A DNA stretch of 64,000 nucleotides, taken from NCBI RefSeq assembly GCF_016756535.1, contig NZ_AP023247.1, forward strand, positions 3,968,501 through 4,032,500, written 5' to 3'. Below the pieces are notes generated by a model. That model saw nothing but the letters and a program-made list of their open reading frames with translations. It made no database searches and had not been told where the DNA came from. Position numbers and translations under genes: made by a program. This DNA is from Mesorhizobium sp. 131-2-1. GTDB lineage: Bacteria > Pseudomonadota > Alphaproteobacteria > Rhizobiales > Rhizobiaceae. Below are positions 27,378 through 36,181 of this stretch, in pieces (within the stretch, counting starts at the first letter, position 1; each line of letters starts with the position of its first letter).

Positions 27378-27671
27378 TTTCCTGTCCTTTCACCGCCCGC
27401 CCACCGATGGTCTGGCCAAGGGCGTCTCATCAATCTATCGCGAGAATGCGCCACCGCCAGTGTCCCAGCTCACACAGCGTATTCCGTACGAAACACAAAT
27501 CAGAAGACGCGGCAACGATTCGCAGCAACCCCACACAAAGCTAAGCCGTCGAAAATCAACATAGCCTTAACGTAGGCAATCCCACCCGTCGAGGGAACAG
27601 CCAATTGTGGCCGAAATGCCGCAAACTGCGCCAAAAGCGCGTTTTGCCGCCATCCAGCTGCCAACTGCGAC

Positions 27672-28301
27672 CTAAGCGGCAACGCCTTCGGCCGGCTCGC
27701 GCGACGAAATGACCTTGTCGATCAGACCAAAGTCCTTAGCCTCGTCGGCGGTCATGAAATGGTCGCGGTCGAGCGTCTTTTCGATCTCATCATAGCTCTT
27801 GCCGGTATGCTTGACATAGACCTCGTTGAGGCGGCGCTTCAGCTTGATGATGTCCTGCGCATGACGTTCGATGTCCGAAGCCTGACCCTGGAAGCCGCCG
27901 GACGGCTGGTGGACCATGATGCGGGCATTCGGGGTGGCGAAGCGCATGTCCTTGTGGCCGGCGCAAAGCAGCAGCGAACCCATCGAGGCGGCCTGGCCGA
28001 TACAGAGCGTCGACACGGCCGGCTTGATGAACTGCATCGTGTCGTAGATCGCCATGCCCGAGGTGACGACGCCGCCCGGCGAATTAATGTAGAGGTTGAT
28101 TTCCTTCTTCGGGTTCTCGGCCTCGAGGAACAAAAGCTGTGCACAAACCAGCGTCGCCATGCCGTCCTCGACCGGACCGGTGATGAAGATGATGCGCTCT
28201 TTCAGCAGGCGCGAGAAAATGTCGTAGGCCCGCTCGCCGCGATTGGTCTGTTCGACCACCATCGGAACGAGGTTCATGTAGGTTTCGACGGGGTTCTTCA
28301 T
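27672..28301 (-). CDS. clpP: ATP-dependent Clp protease proteolytic subunit ClpP
   Basis: The 209-residue serine protease has the catalytic Ser in [11 protein letters not shown] and the catalytic His in [10 protein letters not shown]. The N-terminal segment [20 protein letters not shown] is typical. It assembles into the barrel served by ClpX (and ClpA). The order clpP-clpX-lon is standard in alphaproteobacteria. Confidence 0.98.
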   Translation of the reverse strand: MKNPVETYMNLVPMVVEQTNRGERAYDIFSRLLKERIIFITGPVEDGMATLVCAQLLFLEAENPKKEINLYINSPGGVVTSGMAIYDTMQFIKPAVSTLCIGQAASMGSLLLCAGHKDMRFATPNARIMVHQPSGGFQGQASDIERHAQDIIKLKRRLNEVYVKHTGKSYDEIEKTLDRDHFMTADEAKDFGLIDKVISSREPAEGVAA

Positions 28302-28635
28302 GGACTATCCCTTTTTGGAGATGGGATTCCGGCGCCGGGGAATTATGAGCAATCGGGCAGAATCGGTTCTGGATCGTTAGGGTGTAAATAGGATGCCGGC
28401 TCACCCTAGCGCAAGGCCGCCCCTCCTAGCCATCTGGTTAAGCCGAATCAAGCGCTACCAACCGACGAAAAGCGCGAGCGAAGCGTCTTTCGACGAACTG
28501 CCCGCCTGGCGGCGCACTGAAAGTAGCACTTTCTTAACCGCGCCCCTTAACGACGAGCCGCAAAACCGCTTTCCGGGAACGGAGCTTCCGCTACAACTTC
28601 GGCGTTGAACTGGCGTTCTTTCATGGGGGAATGTC
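28302..28635. other. Divergent intergenic region, clpP / secreted protein
   Basis: This 334-base stretch separates clpP (leftward) from the secreted protein gene (rightward) and must hold both promoters. I found no well-spaced sigma-70 pair or hairpin that I would defend. A small open frame at 28393-28608 has no ribosome site or recognisable protein features and is not called. The ribosome site GGGGGA for the rightward gene lies at its end. Confidence 0.5.
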
Positions 28636-29229
28636 ATGATCCGCAAAAGCCCCGCATCCCTGGCCGTGGCTGGCCTGGCAATCCTCGCCACGGTATCTGA
28701 AACGGCTGCCGGCGGCCGCGCGCTCGAATGCTACGAGCCGATCCACAGGCCAGCGGTCTACGATACCGTCTATGAGGACGTGATGGTCAGCCCCGGCGGG
28801 CAGCTCGTCGACTACGACCCGCCGATCTACGGCACCCACGAGAGCGTCGAGCAGATTGCGCCGGCCCGCGTCACTTACGAGGTGGTGCCGGCCATCACGC
28901 GCACCGTCTACCACACGGTCAAGGTGGACGATGGCGGCTATGCCTGGGAATGGCGCGTCATCCATGGCCGCAAGGTGCTGTGCAAGGTTTGGCGCAATGC
29001 CCGCTACGCGCGGGTCGCCGAAACGGTGGTCGTCGAGCCCGAGAGCACGCGGCGCGTGGTCCTCCCGGCCGAATATGAAAGCGTCGCTCGGGAGGTGCTG
29101 GTGCGGCCAGAGCGGCGGCATATCACCGAGATTGCGCCCTCATACCAAAGGGTGGCGCGCCGGGTGCTGATCAGGGAAGGGTCGACGCACTGGCGGCGCG
29201 TGCATATCGCGCGGCATTGCCCGGATTAG
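28636..29229 (+). CDS. Secreted protein of unknown function with repeated Val/Arg strands
   Basis: The 197-residue protein has a signal peptide (MIRKSPASLAVAGLAILATV, cleavage near TAAG) and a strong GGGGGAA ribosome site. The mature part is built of recurring short strands rich in Val, Tyr and Arg, such as RTVYHTVKV, ESVAREVLV and QRVARRVLI, often preceded by IAPA or LPAE. This suggests a repetitive beta structure in the periplasm or outer envelope. Two Cys are present (CYEP near the N terminus, a second in the middle and one near the C end as HCPD). I do not recognise a function. Its 3' end overlaps the convergent FAD oxidase gene by four bases. Confidence 0.7.
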   Translation: MIRKSPASLAVAGLAILATVSETAAGGRALECYEPIHRPAVYDTVYEDVMVSPGGQLVDYDPPIYGTHESVEQIAPARVTYEVVPAITRTVYHTVKVDDGGYAWEWRVIHGRKVLCKVWRNARYARVAETVVVEPESTRRVVLPAEYESVAREVLVRPERRHITEIAPSYQRVARRVLIREGSTHWRRVHIARHCPD

Positions 29230-30329
29230 GCCACCTCCGCCCGCAACCACTTTTTGAGACGAGCGACATCGCCGTCGCCTACGGCCGCGGCGACACGCCT
29301 GCCGACAGCCGCGCCGAACTTGTAGCCATGGCCGGAACAGGCCGAGACAACCAGGCACTTGTCCCTCTCATGCGCCAGGAATTTCTCGTCGGCGGTGAAG
29401 GTGTAGGCGCAGGTGACCACCTCGGTCACCTTGTATTCCGTGATGCGCGCTATCGGCGGCGCAAACAGGTTGCGGATCACCTCGCCTTCGCCCGGCACCG
29501 GCGTTCGGTTCCAGTCGGCGTCGCTGGTCGGCACCTTGTGCAGGCCGGAGCCGAATTTCATGCCGGTGCCGCGCGTCAGCGGGATCATGTAGCCGTCGGT
29601 GACGCCGCCGACATCGAGGATGACTGGCGCCGTTTCCCACGCGGCTCTTAGGTCCGCTGGCGGTTCGACATAGGCAAGCGCGGTGCGGTAGGTCTTCAAT
29701 TCACCGCCCAGCTCCGGGAACAGCTTCAACACCCAGGCGCCGGCGGTCACGACGATCCGATCGGCCTGCATGGTCTCGCCGCCGGCAAGCGTGATCCGGC
29801 CCGCCCCGGTATCGACTTTCACCACCTTCGAGTTCTCATAGACATTGGCGCCGTTGGCGCGCAGCCATGCGGCGAGGCCGGAGGCGATCCTGCGGCAGTG
29901 GAGAGCTCCGCCTTCGGTCGAGAAATAGGCATAGCGGAACGTGTCGGGTTCGAGGAAAGGCCAGCGCTCGACTGCCGCGGTCGGGTCGAGCAATTCGAAA
30001 GGAAAGTTGCCCTCCTCCAGGCCCTCGCGGTATTCCTCGGCCTCGTCGCCAGGCTCGCGCGAGATGCAGAGGAAGCCTCTTGCGTCGAGGTGGTTCTCGC
30101 CGAGATCGGCCCACATCTCGTCCCAGGCGTCATACGCCTCCGTGATCAGCCTGCCATAGCCGGTGCCGGCCCGGTACGCGCGACGGATGATGCGGTGATG
30201 GTCGCCCGACGCAGCCAGCGGATTGGGGATCGGCCCCTGCTCGACGATGGAAACGCTGTGTCCGGCCTTGACCAGCGACCATGCCGTCGAAAGCCCGGCA
30301 ATGCCCGCGCCGACCACGATAACATTCAT
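29226..30329 (-). CDS. FAD-dependent amino acid/sarcosine oxidase-like oxidoreductase (DAO family)
   Basis: The 367-residue flavoprotein opens with the dinucleotide-binding motif VVGAGIAGLSTAWSLVKAG. It continues with the DAO-family pattern (YRAGTGYGRLITEAYDAW, VVTAGAWVLKLFPELGG, CSGHGYKFGAAVGR near the end). Monomeric sarcosine and N-methyl amino acid oxidases have this layout and length. ATG 30329 has GGAAGGA eight bases upstream, better than the ATG three codons before. It converts a secondary or primary amine to an imine with release of peroxide. It is divergent from the P450 gene; a shared pathway is possible but not shown. Confidence 0.82.
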   Translation of the reverse strand: MNVIVVGAGIAGLSTAWSLVKAGHSVSIVEQGPIPNPLAASGDHHRIIRRAYRAGTGYGRLITEAYDAWDEMWADLGENHLDARGFLCISREPGDEAEEYREGLEEGNFPFELLDPTAAVERWPFLEPDTFRYAYFSTEGGALHCRRIASGLAAWLRANGANVYENSKVVKVDTGAGRITLAGGETMQADRIVVTAGAWVLKLFPELGGELKTYRTALAYVEPPADLRAAWETAPVILDVGGVTDGYMIPLTRGTGMKFGSGLHKVPTSDADWNRTPVPGEGEVIRNLFAPPIARITEYKVTEVVTCAYTFTADEKFLAHERDKCLVVSACSGHGYKFGAAVGRRVAAAVGDGDVARLKKWLRAEVA

Positions 30330-30433
30330 CGAAACCATCCTTCCGCAGCCATTCCCGCTGGCTCAATGCATTGCCTCGCCGGGCGCAAGATACGGTCTGG
30401 CACCCGGCTGGCAAGGCGCGCTAATGATCAATC

Positions 30434-31672
30434 ATGATGCCAGACTATCTTGCCTTCGATCCCGCCAGCCGCCGCCTGCGGCTCGACCCGCACGAACCGG
30501 CCTTCTTCCTGAACCCGTACGAGGCCTATGCCTGCCTGCATGGCGCGGCGAATGCCTTCTTCTGGGAGGACTATGGCTTCTGGTGCTTTGGCGGCTTCGA
30601 CGACGTCAACCGGCTGTTGCGCGATCGCCGCTTCGGCCGCCAGAACCCGGCCGGGATTCCCGACAGCCGCGGCGTCGGTCAGGACCGCTCGCATCTCGCC
30701 GCCTTCGACGGCATCGAGGCCAATTCGATGCTGGAGCTCGAGCCGCCGGTGCACACCAGGTTGAGGACGCTGGTCAACCGCGCCTTCGTCTCGCGCCAGG
30801 TCGAGCGGCTGCGGCCGCGCGTCGAGGCGCTGGCCAACGAGCTGATCGACCGCTTCGAGCCCGGCGGGGTCGACCTTTTGCCGGCCTTCGCCTCGCCATT
30901 GCCGATCACCATCATCGCCGAAATGCTCGGCGTGCCGGTGGCGATGGCGCCGCAATTGCTCGATTGGTCGCACCAGATCGTCGCCATGTACATGCATGGC
31001 CGCACGCGTGAGACCGAGGAGACGGCCAACCGCGCCGCGCGCGATTTCTCCGATTTCCTGCGCGGCTATGTCGCCGAACGGCGAAAGCGGCCGGGCGACG
31101 ATCTCCTGTCGCTGCTGATTTCGGCGCAGGAGGACGGCCAGAAACTGTCCGAGGACGAGCTTGTCTCCTCGGCCGTCCTTTTGCTCAATGCCGGCCACGA
31201 GGCGACCGTCCACCAGACCGGCAATGCAGTGCGCTCGATCCTGGCGCAGGGCGGCGATCCCAGGCGCTTCTTCTCCTCGCCGGAAGCGACCGCGGCCACG
31301 GTCGAGGAATGCCTGCGCTTCGACGCGCCGCTGCACATGTTCCTGCGCTATGCCTATGAAGAGATCGAGGTCCAGCCCGGCATCAGGCTCAAGCCCGGCG
31401 ACAAGATCGCGCTGCTGCTCGGCATGGCCAACCACGACCCGTCTGCTTTCGCCGCCCCGCAGGCCTTCATTCCCGGCCGCGCCGACCAGAAGAACGTTTC
31501 GTTCGGCGCCGGCATCCATTTCTGCATCGGCGCGCCGCTGGCACGGCTCGAACTGCAGGTATCGCTGAAGACGCTGTTCGAGCGACTGCCAAAGCTACAT
31601 CTCGCCGAGGAGCCGCGCTTCCGCGACAGCTATCATTTCCATGGACTGGAGAAGCTCAGGGTAAGTTTCTGA
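30434..31672 (+). CDS. Cytochrome P450
   Basis: The 412-residue soluble bacterial P450 shows the I-helix oxygen motif AGHEATVHQ, the ExxR motif in EECLRFDAP, and the heme-ligand loop SFGAGIHFCIGAPLARLE with its cysteine. It oxygenates a small molecule using external redox partners. No ferredoxin or reductase gene lies next to it. Substrate class cannot be assigned. It is followed 26 bases later by the binding-protein-like gene in the same direction. Confidence 0.92.
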   Translation: MMPDYLAFDPASRRLRLDPHEPAFFLNPYEAYACLHGAANAFFWEDYGFWCFGGFDDVNRLLRDRRFGRQNPAGIPDSRGVGQDRSHLAAFDGIEANSMLELEPPVHTRLRTLVNRAFVSRQVERLRPRVEALANELIDRFEPGGVDLLPAFASPLPITIIAEMLGVPVAMAPQLLDWSHQIVAMYMHGRTRETEETANRAARDFSDFLRGYVAERRKRPGDDLLSLLISAQEDGQKLSEDELVSSAVLLLNAGHEATVHQTGNAVRSILAQGGDPRRFFSSPEATAATVEECLRFDAPLHMFLRYAYEEIEVQPGIRLKPGDKIALLLGMANHDPSAFAAPQAFIPGRADQKNVSFGAGIHFCIGAPLARLELQVSLKTLFERLPKLHLAEEPRFRDSYHFHGLEKLRVSF

Positions 31673-31698
31673 CTCGCGATGGGCAGGATGTTCGGACA

Positions 31699-32406
31699 AT
31701 GAGGTTCGCCTTCCTGCAGGAGCCTCCCTTCTGCTTCACCGATGCGTCGGGAGCCTTGCACGGCTGTGACGCCGTGCTCGCCGAAAAGGTCTGCCAGACA
31801 TTGGGGCTGGAAGGCTTTTCGGCCGTCGAGACGGAGTTCGCGGAACTGCTTCCCGGATTGGCCGACGGCCAGTGGGACATGACCACGGGACTTTTCATCT
31901 CGGACGAGCGCAAGCAGCTCGTCGACTTCACCCGACCGATCTGGATGCTGTCGGACGGGCTGCTGGTTGCCGAGCACAATCCGCTTGGGTTGGACGGCTA
32001 CATGGCTCTCGCCCGCGATCCGTCGGCCACGCTCGGAGTCATATCGGGACAGATCCAGCACCAGACGGCCCTGCGGAACGGCGTTCCAGCCGAGCGGATC
32101 CGGATCTTCGGCACACAGGCCGAAGCGGCCGAAGCCGTCATCGCCGGGGTGGTGGATGCCTATGCCAGCGTCGCCATGGCGCATCGAGGCTATGTCGCAG
32201 GACATCCGGACGCGCCGCTCGCCGTCGTCGATGTCCCTGCCGAAGAAAAGCAGCCTGCGGCCGGCGCCTTTGCTCTGGCCAGGGGCGATTCATCCCTGCG
32301 CCAGCGCATCGATTCCTGCCTGGGCAAGCTGCTCGGCGGCCCCTGGCACCGGCAGATGATGGGCGAATACGGATTTTCCGGGAGCGACATCGACCGCTTG
32401 CTGTGA
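31699..32406 (+). CDS. Amino-acid-type solute-binding domain protein lacking a signal peptide
   Basis: The 235-residue protein is a type 3 extracellular solute-binding domain (FAFLQEPPFCFTDASGALHG, GQWDMTTGLFISDERKQLVD, DSCLGKLLGG). The reading frame starts directly at the first strand of the domain, MRFAFLQEPP, with no signal peptide or in-frame upstream extension that I can see. It could be cytoplasmic, exported by another route, or have lost its signal. No ABC permease is adjacent. The P450 upstream is probably co-transcribed. Confidence 0.75.
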   Translation: MRFAFLQEPPFCFTDASGALHGCDAVLAEKVCQTLGLEGFSAVETEFAELLPGLADGQWDMTTGLFISDERKQLVDFTRPIWMLSDGLLVAEHNPLGLDGYMALARDPSATLGVISGQIQHQTALRNGVPAERIRIFGTQAEAAEAVIAGVVDAYASVAMAHRGYVAGHPDAPLAVVDVPAEEKQPAAGAFALARGDSSLRQRIDSCLGKLLGGPWHRQMMGEYGFSGSDIDRLL

Positions 32407-32421
32407 CCCGGCGAAACCCCA

Positions 32422-32772
32422 TCAGAGCTTGATCACATACTCCTTGCGGGTCGTCTCGATCACTTCCCAGCTGCCCTTGAAGCCCGGCCTCAGCACAAAG
32501 CTGTCGCCGGCCTTTACGGTGCGCGCCTCGCCGCCGTCTTCGGCGATGACCGAGACGCCGGACAGGATGTGGCAGAACTCCCATTCGTCATAGACGATGC
32601 GCCATTTGCCGGGCGTCGCTTCCCAGATGCCGGCATAAAGGCCGCCGTTCTGCTCCTCGACATTCCAGGTGCGGAACTTCGGATCGCCCGATATCAGGCG
32701 ATCCGGCGCCGGCGCGCCGGCCTCCGGCTCGACGCTGCCGATAGCGACGGCCAGGAAATGCGGCGCGGCCAT
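32422..32772 (-). CDS. Cupin-fold protein (DUF861-like)
   Basis: The 116-residue protein is a single cupin barrel: WEATPGKWRIVYDEWEFCHI, then a SVIAEDGGEARTVKAGDSFV strand and LRPGFKGSWEVIETTRK. This resembles DUF861/ureidoglycolate-type cupins. Its ATG overlaps the stop of metY by one base, so translation is coupled. A role in metabolite binding or sensing is possible; no enzyme activity can be stated. Confidence 0.8.
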   Translation of the reverse strand: MAAPHFLAVAIGSVEPEAGAPAPDRLISGDPKFRTWNVEEQNGGLYAGIWEATPGKWRIVYDEWEFCHILSGVSVIAEDGGEARTVKAGDSFVLRPGFKGSWEVIETTRKEYVIKL

Positions 32773-34052
32773 CAGACCTTGTCCAGCGCCTGTTCGAGAT
32801 CGGCGATGATGTCGTTGACATCCTCGATGCCGATTGAAAGCCGGACCGTGTCCGGCCCGGCGCCCGCCTTGATCTTCTGCTCGTCGGAAAGCTGACGGTG
32901 CGTGGTCGAGGCCGGGTGGATGACCAGCGACTTGGTGTCGCCGACATTGGCGAGGTGCGAGAACAGCTCCAGCGCCTCGACGAACTTGACGCCCGCCGCA
33001 TAGCCGCCCTTGAGGCCGAAGGTGAACACGGCGCCGGCGCCCAACGGCGAATACCGCTTTTGCAGCGCGTTGTTCTTGTCGCCGGCCAGGCCGGGATAGG
33101 ACACCCAGGCAACTTTCGGGTGGTTGGATAGCCAGCCGGCGACGGTAACCGCATTGTCGCAGTGGCGCTGCATCCTGAGCGGCAGGGTTTCAAGCCCGGT
33201 CAGGATCAGGAATGCGTTGAAGGGCGAGATCGCCGGGCCGATGTCGCGCAGGCCGAGCACGCGCGCGGCAATGGCGAAGGCGAAATTGCCGAAGGTTTCG
33301 TGGAGCACGATGCCGCCATATTCGGGCCGCGGCTCCGACAGCATCGGGTACTTGCCCGACTTCGACCAGTCGAAGGTGCCGCCGTCGACGATGGCGCCGC
33401 CGATCGAATTGCCGTGGCCGCCGATGAACTTGGTCAGCGAATGCACGACGATGTCGGCGCCGTGCTCGATCGGCCGCACCAGATAGGGCGAGGCCAGCGT
33501 GTTGTCGACGATCAGCGGCAGTCCGTGCTTGCGGGCAATGTCGCCGATCTTCTCGATGTCGACGAAGATACCGCCCGGATTGGCCAGGCTCTCGATGAAG
33601 ATCGCCTTGGTCCTGTCGTCGATCTGGCTCTCGAAGGTCGCGGGATCATTAGTGTCGGCCCAGCGCACCTCCCAGCCATAATTCTTGAAAGCGTGGCCGA
33701 ACTGGTTGATCGATCCGCCGTAAAGCCTTGTCGCGGCGACGAAATTGTCGCCGGGCTGCATCAGGTTGTGGAACACCAGGATCTGCGCGGCGTGTCCGGA
33801 CGCGACGGCGAGCGCCGCCGTTCCGCCTTCAAGCGCGGCGATGCGCTCCTCGAGCACCGCCTGCGTCGGGTTCATGATGCGCGTGTAGATGTTGCCGAAG
33901 GCCTTCAGGCCGAACAGCGAGGCGGCATGGTCGGCATCGTCGAAGACGTAGGAGGTGGTCTGATAGATCGGCGTGGCGCGCGCGCCGGTCGCCGGATCGG
34001 GCTTGGCGCCGGCATGGACGGCAAGCGTGTTGAAACCGGGCGTACGCGTCAT
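32772..34052 (-). CDS. metY: O-acetylhomoserine sulfhydrylase / aminocarboxypropyltransferase
   Basis: The 426-residue PLP enzyme of the Cys/Met metabolism family has the lysine region [18 protein letters not shown] and the family segments [20 protein letters not shown] and [18 protein letters not shown]. It makes homocysteine from O-acetylhomoserine and sulfide. A GGGAGG site lies six bases before the ATG. Length fits MetY rather than the shorter MetB/MetC. The cupin gene is translationally coupled downstream. Confidence 0.9.
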   Translation of the reverse strand: MTRTPGFNTLAVHAGAKPDPATGARATPIYQTTSYVFDDADHAASLFGLKAFGNIYTRIMNPTQAVLEERIAALEGGTAALAVASGHAAQILVFHNLMQPGDNFVAATRLYGGSINQFGHAFKNYGWEVRWADTNDPATFESQIDDRTKAIFIESLANPGGIFVDIEKIGDIARKHGLPLIVDNTLASPYLVRPIEHGADIVVHSLTKFIGGHGNSIGGAIVDGGTFDWSKSGKYPMLSEPRPEYGGIVLHETFGNFAFAIAARVLGLRDIGPAISPFNAFLILTGLETLPLRMQRHCDNAVTVAGWLSNHPKVAWVSYPGLAGDKNNALQKRYSPLGAGAVFTFGLKGGYAAGVKFVEALELFSHLANVGDTKSLVIHPASTTHRQLSDEQKIKAGAGPDTVRLSIGIEDVNDIIADLEQALDKV

Positions 34053-34213
34053 CGAAAACCTCCCTCAGGAACCTGCTCAAGAAATCCCCGGGCATTCTTG
34101 GCGAAGGCCGGTCATGAATGCAAAGAAGAAAATGCCTTTCGGAGGGCGATCCGGGACGAAGGCGCGGGAAAATCCGATCCTTCCCGGAACAATTTTGCGC
34201 GCCTGCGACCGGT

Positions 34214-34735
34214 CTATTTCTGCCGTACGCCGAAACTCTGGAATCCCTGGCGCATCAGCGGCTTCTTCGACGAGAGCACGCCCGAGTTGACGCCGGTCCA
34301 GCCGATCTCGCCGGAGAGCTTGCCGTATTCGATCTTGGGGCAGCGGTTCATCACCACCTTGATGCCGGCGGCCTCGGCGCGCGCGGCCGCCTCGTCATGG
34401 CGCACGCCGAGCTGCATCCAGACGACTTTCGGCAAGGGATCGAGCCGCAGGACCTGATCGAGGATGCCCGGCACCGCCACCGCGCCGCGAAAGATGTCGA
34501 CCATGTCGACCGGCTGCGGCACGTCGGCGAGGCTGGCGTAGACCGTGCGACCGAGTATCTCCTTGCCGGCATGGCCGGGATTGATCGGGAAGACAGAAAA
34601 CCCCTTGGCCAGCAGGTACTTCAGCACGAAAAAGCTCGGCCGCACGTCATTGGGCGATGCGCCGACCATGGCGATGGTCTTCACCGTATTGAGGATGCCG
34701 GCGATGTAGGTGTTGTCGTAGCTGTCGTGGTTCAT
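34214..34735 (-). CDS. CoA-binding (YccU-like) protein
   Basis: The 173-residue Rossmann protein matches the small CoA-binding family (IAMVGASPNDVRPSFFVLKY, FPINPGHAGKEILG, VDIFRGA, KVVWMQLGVRHDEAAARAEA). It is probably a CoA or nucleotide-binding accessory protein. The function is unknown. Its start overlaps the stop of the AAA ATPase gene by four bases, so the two are made together. Confidence 0.88.
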   Translation of the reverse strand: MNHDSYDNTYIAGILNTVKTIAMVGASPNDVRPSFFVLKYLLAKGFSVFPINPGHAGKEILGRTVYASLADVPQPVDMVDIFRGAVAVPGILDQVLRLDPLPKVVWMQLGVRHDEAAARAEAAGIKVVMNRCPKIEYGKLSGEIGWTGVNSGVLSSKKPLMRQGFQSFGVRQK

Positions 34736-35514
34736 GCGTCGTCCTCATACAGCGCTTCGGCGAGAAAGCCATCCGGATCGCCGCAGAAATCGCGCATCAT
34801 GCGAAAGTGGTCGGTGTCCTGAAAATCGACCAGGTCGAGCCCGGAGCGGCCGATACGGAACAGCCGCGCGCCGGGACAGGCCATCAGCAGCGGCGAATGC
34901 GTCGCCATGATCACCTGCGCGGTGCCGGAGCGGTCCATCCGCCCGAGCAGCTTCAGCAACTCGATCTGGCGCGTCGGCGAAAGCGCGCTTTCGGGCTCGT
35001 CCAGTATGTAGATGCCTTGCCGACGACAGCGTTCCTCGAAGAAGCGGATGAAACCCTCGCCATGCGACCATGACAGGAAGTCGGGCGGTGGCGGTTTGAA
35101 CGGGTCTTCGAGTGCCGCCTGATCGAGGTAACGAGCGACGGAGTAGAAGGATTCGGCGCGAAAGAACCAGCCGGCAGTGACTTTTGGCAGCCAGTGGCCA
35201 CGCAAGGTGTCGGCCAATGCGGCCCCGCTCTTGTCGATGGCAGAAGAATGGTCGACCGGCCTATAGCCCTTGCCGCCACCGGCCTCGTCATAGCCGGCAA
35301 GCGCACCGATGGCTTCCAGCAGCGTCGATTTTCCGGTGCCGTTCTCGCCGACGATGATGGTGATCGGCGTGGTGAATTCGAACTCGAAGGCGCGGCTGCC
35401 GAAAATCGGCAGGTTCCAGGGATATTGTTCCCAGTCCGCGACCCGCGCCGGCTCGAGCAAGATGCGCTTGAGATAAGGCGCCTTCAGCCGTGTCAGTTGC
35501 TTGCGAGGCGCCAC
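34732..35514 (-). CDS. AAA-family ATPase (ABC/RecF-like), single domain
   Basis: The 260-residue protein has Walker A GENGTGKSTLLEAIG near residue 57, Walker B YILDEPESALSP, and an H-loop MATHSPLLMACPG. It has no coiled coil or partner nuclease that would mark a defence system. Proteins of this kind (AAA_23/AAA_21-like) are common and poorly understood. It starts with GTG. It is translationally coupled to the CoA-binding gene, which is its only clear functional hint. Confidence 0.82.
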   Translation of the reverse strand: MAPRKQLTRLKAPYLKRILLEPARVADWEQYPWNLPIFGSRAFEFEFTTPITIIVGENGTGKSTLLEAIGALAGYDEAGGGKGYRPVDHSSAIDKSGAALADTLRGHWLPKVTAGWFFRAESFYSVARYLDQAALEDPFKPPPPDFLSWSHGEGFIRFFEERCRRQGIYILDEPESALSPTRQIELLKLLGRMDRSGTAQVIMATHSPLLMACPGARLFRIGRSGLDLVDFQDTDHFRMMRDFCGDPDGFLAEALYEDDA

Positions 35515-35522
35515 GGGCGGTG

Positions 35523-35945
35523 TCAGCCCGGCAGCGAGATCGAGCCGTCTTCCGCGATCGGAAAGGCCGGATTGTGCGCGACTTCCCAGACATGGCCGTC
35601 GGCATCGGCGAAATAGCCGTACCAGCCGCCCCAGAAGGCGCGGCCGGCCGGCTTGACGATCGTGCCGCCGGCTTTCTCGGCCATGGCCAGGACCTCGTCG
35701 ACCTCGGCGTCGGAGCGGGTGTTGTAGGCGAGATAGACCGCCGACGGCGCCTTGGCGAAGGTGATGCCTGAATCCTCTTCGGCGCTCGGGCGCGGAAACA
35801 GGCCGAGAATGGCGCTGCCCATCTGGAAGAAGGCAACGCCATCGGTGATACCCTGGTGGCGGGTCAGGCCCATGCCCTCATAGAAGCGCACCGCGCGATC
35901 GAGATCGTCGGTGGCAATGGTGATGATGGAGATGCGCGGTTCCAT
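35523..35945 (-). CDS. VOC-family (glyoxalase-like) protein
   Basis: The 140-residue protein shows ITIATDDLDRAVRFYEGMGL in the first module and GYFADADGHVWEVAHNP in the second, with the Glu of VWEVAHNP at the usual metal position. It may be an epimerase, lyase or resistance-type binding protein. It is last but one in a leftward run with the 77-residue protein and enoyl-CoA hydratase upstream. Confidence 0.82.
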   Translation of the reverse strand: MEPRISIITIATDDLDRAVRFYEGMGLTRHQGITDGVAFFQMGSAILGLFPRPSAEEDSGITFAKAPSAVYLAYNTRSDAEVDEVLAMAEKAGGTIVKPAGRAFWGGWYGYFADADGHVWEVAHNPAFPIAEDGSISLPG

Positions 35946-35947
35946 TC

Positions 35948-36181
35948 TCAGCGGAATCCGAAATGGTCTTTGAGGATCGCGAATAGCTGCTCTGCAGAAT
36001 CTTGGTCTAACTGGATGGATTGGCTGACTTTATTGGGGATTTCGCGATCCTTTCGACCTGCAGTGTTGATCTGCAGCAGCCGACGACCATCCATCTCGTA
36101 GGTGAAATAGGTTGCGTCAATTGGGTCGTGAAGGCTCACGCGCTGAAGCGTCCCACGAACAAAATCACTGATCCGAGCCAT
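35948..36181 (-). CDS. Small conserved-looking protein, function unknown
   Basis: The 77-residue protein (MARISDFVRGTLQRVSLHDP, ending in AEQLFAILKDHFGFR) has a predicted beta-then-helix layout and no signal or membrane segment. The ATG at 36181 overlaps the stop of the enoyl-CoA hydratase gene by one base (TGATG), which supports real, coupled translation. The VOC gene starts only two bases after this stop. I do not recognise the family. Its position in a run of coupled genes makes it likely to be real despite its size. Confidence 0.65.
   Translation of the reverse strand: MARISDFVRGTLQRVSLHDPIDATYFTYEMDGRRLLQINTAGRKDREIPNKVSQSIQLDQDSAEQLFAILKDHFGFR

Noticed and set aside
28393..28608. A 71-codon frame between clpP and the secreted protein gene
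   Set aside because: No ribosome site, no recognisable protein character, and it lies in the expected divergent promoter region.
28575..28615. GGAAC ... CGTT as an EcfG-type stress promoter
   Set aside because: The spacing is 22 bases, outside the usual 16-17, so I do not claim it.
34732..35514. AAA ATPase as part of an anti-phage defence system
   Set aside because: No nuclease, toxin or other defence partner is adjacent. Its coupled neighbour is a CoA-binding protein.
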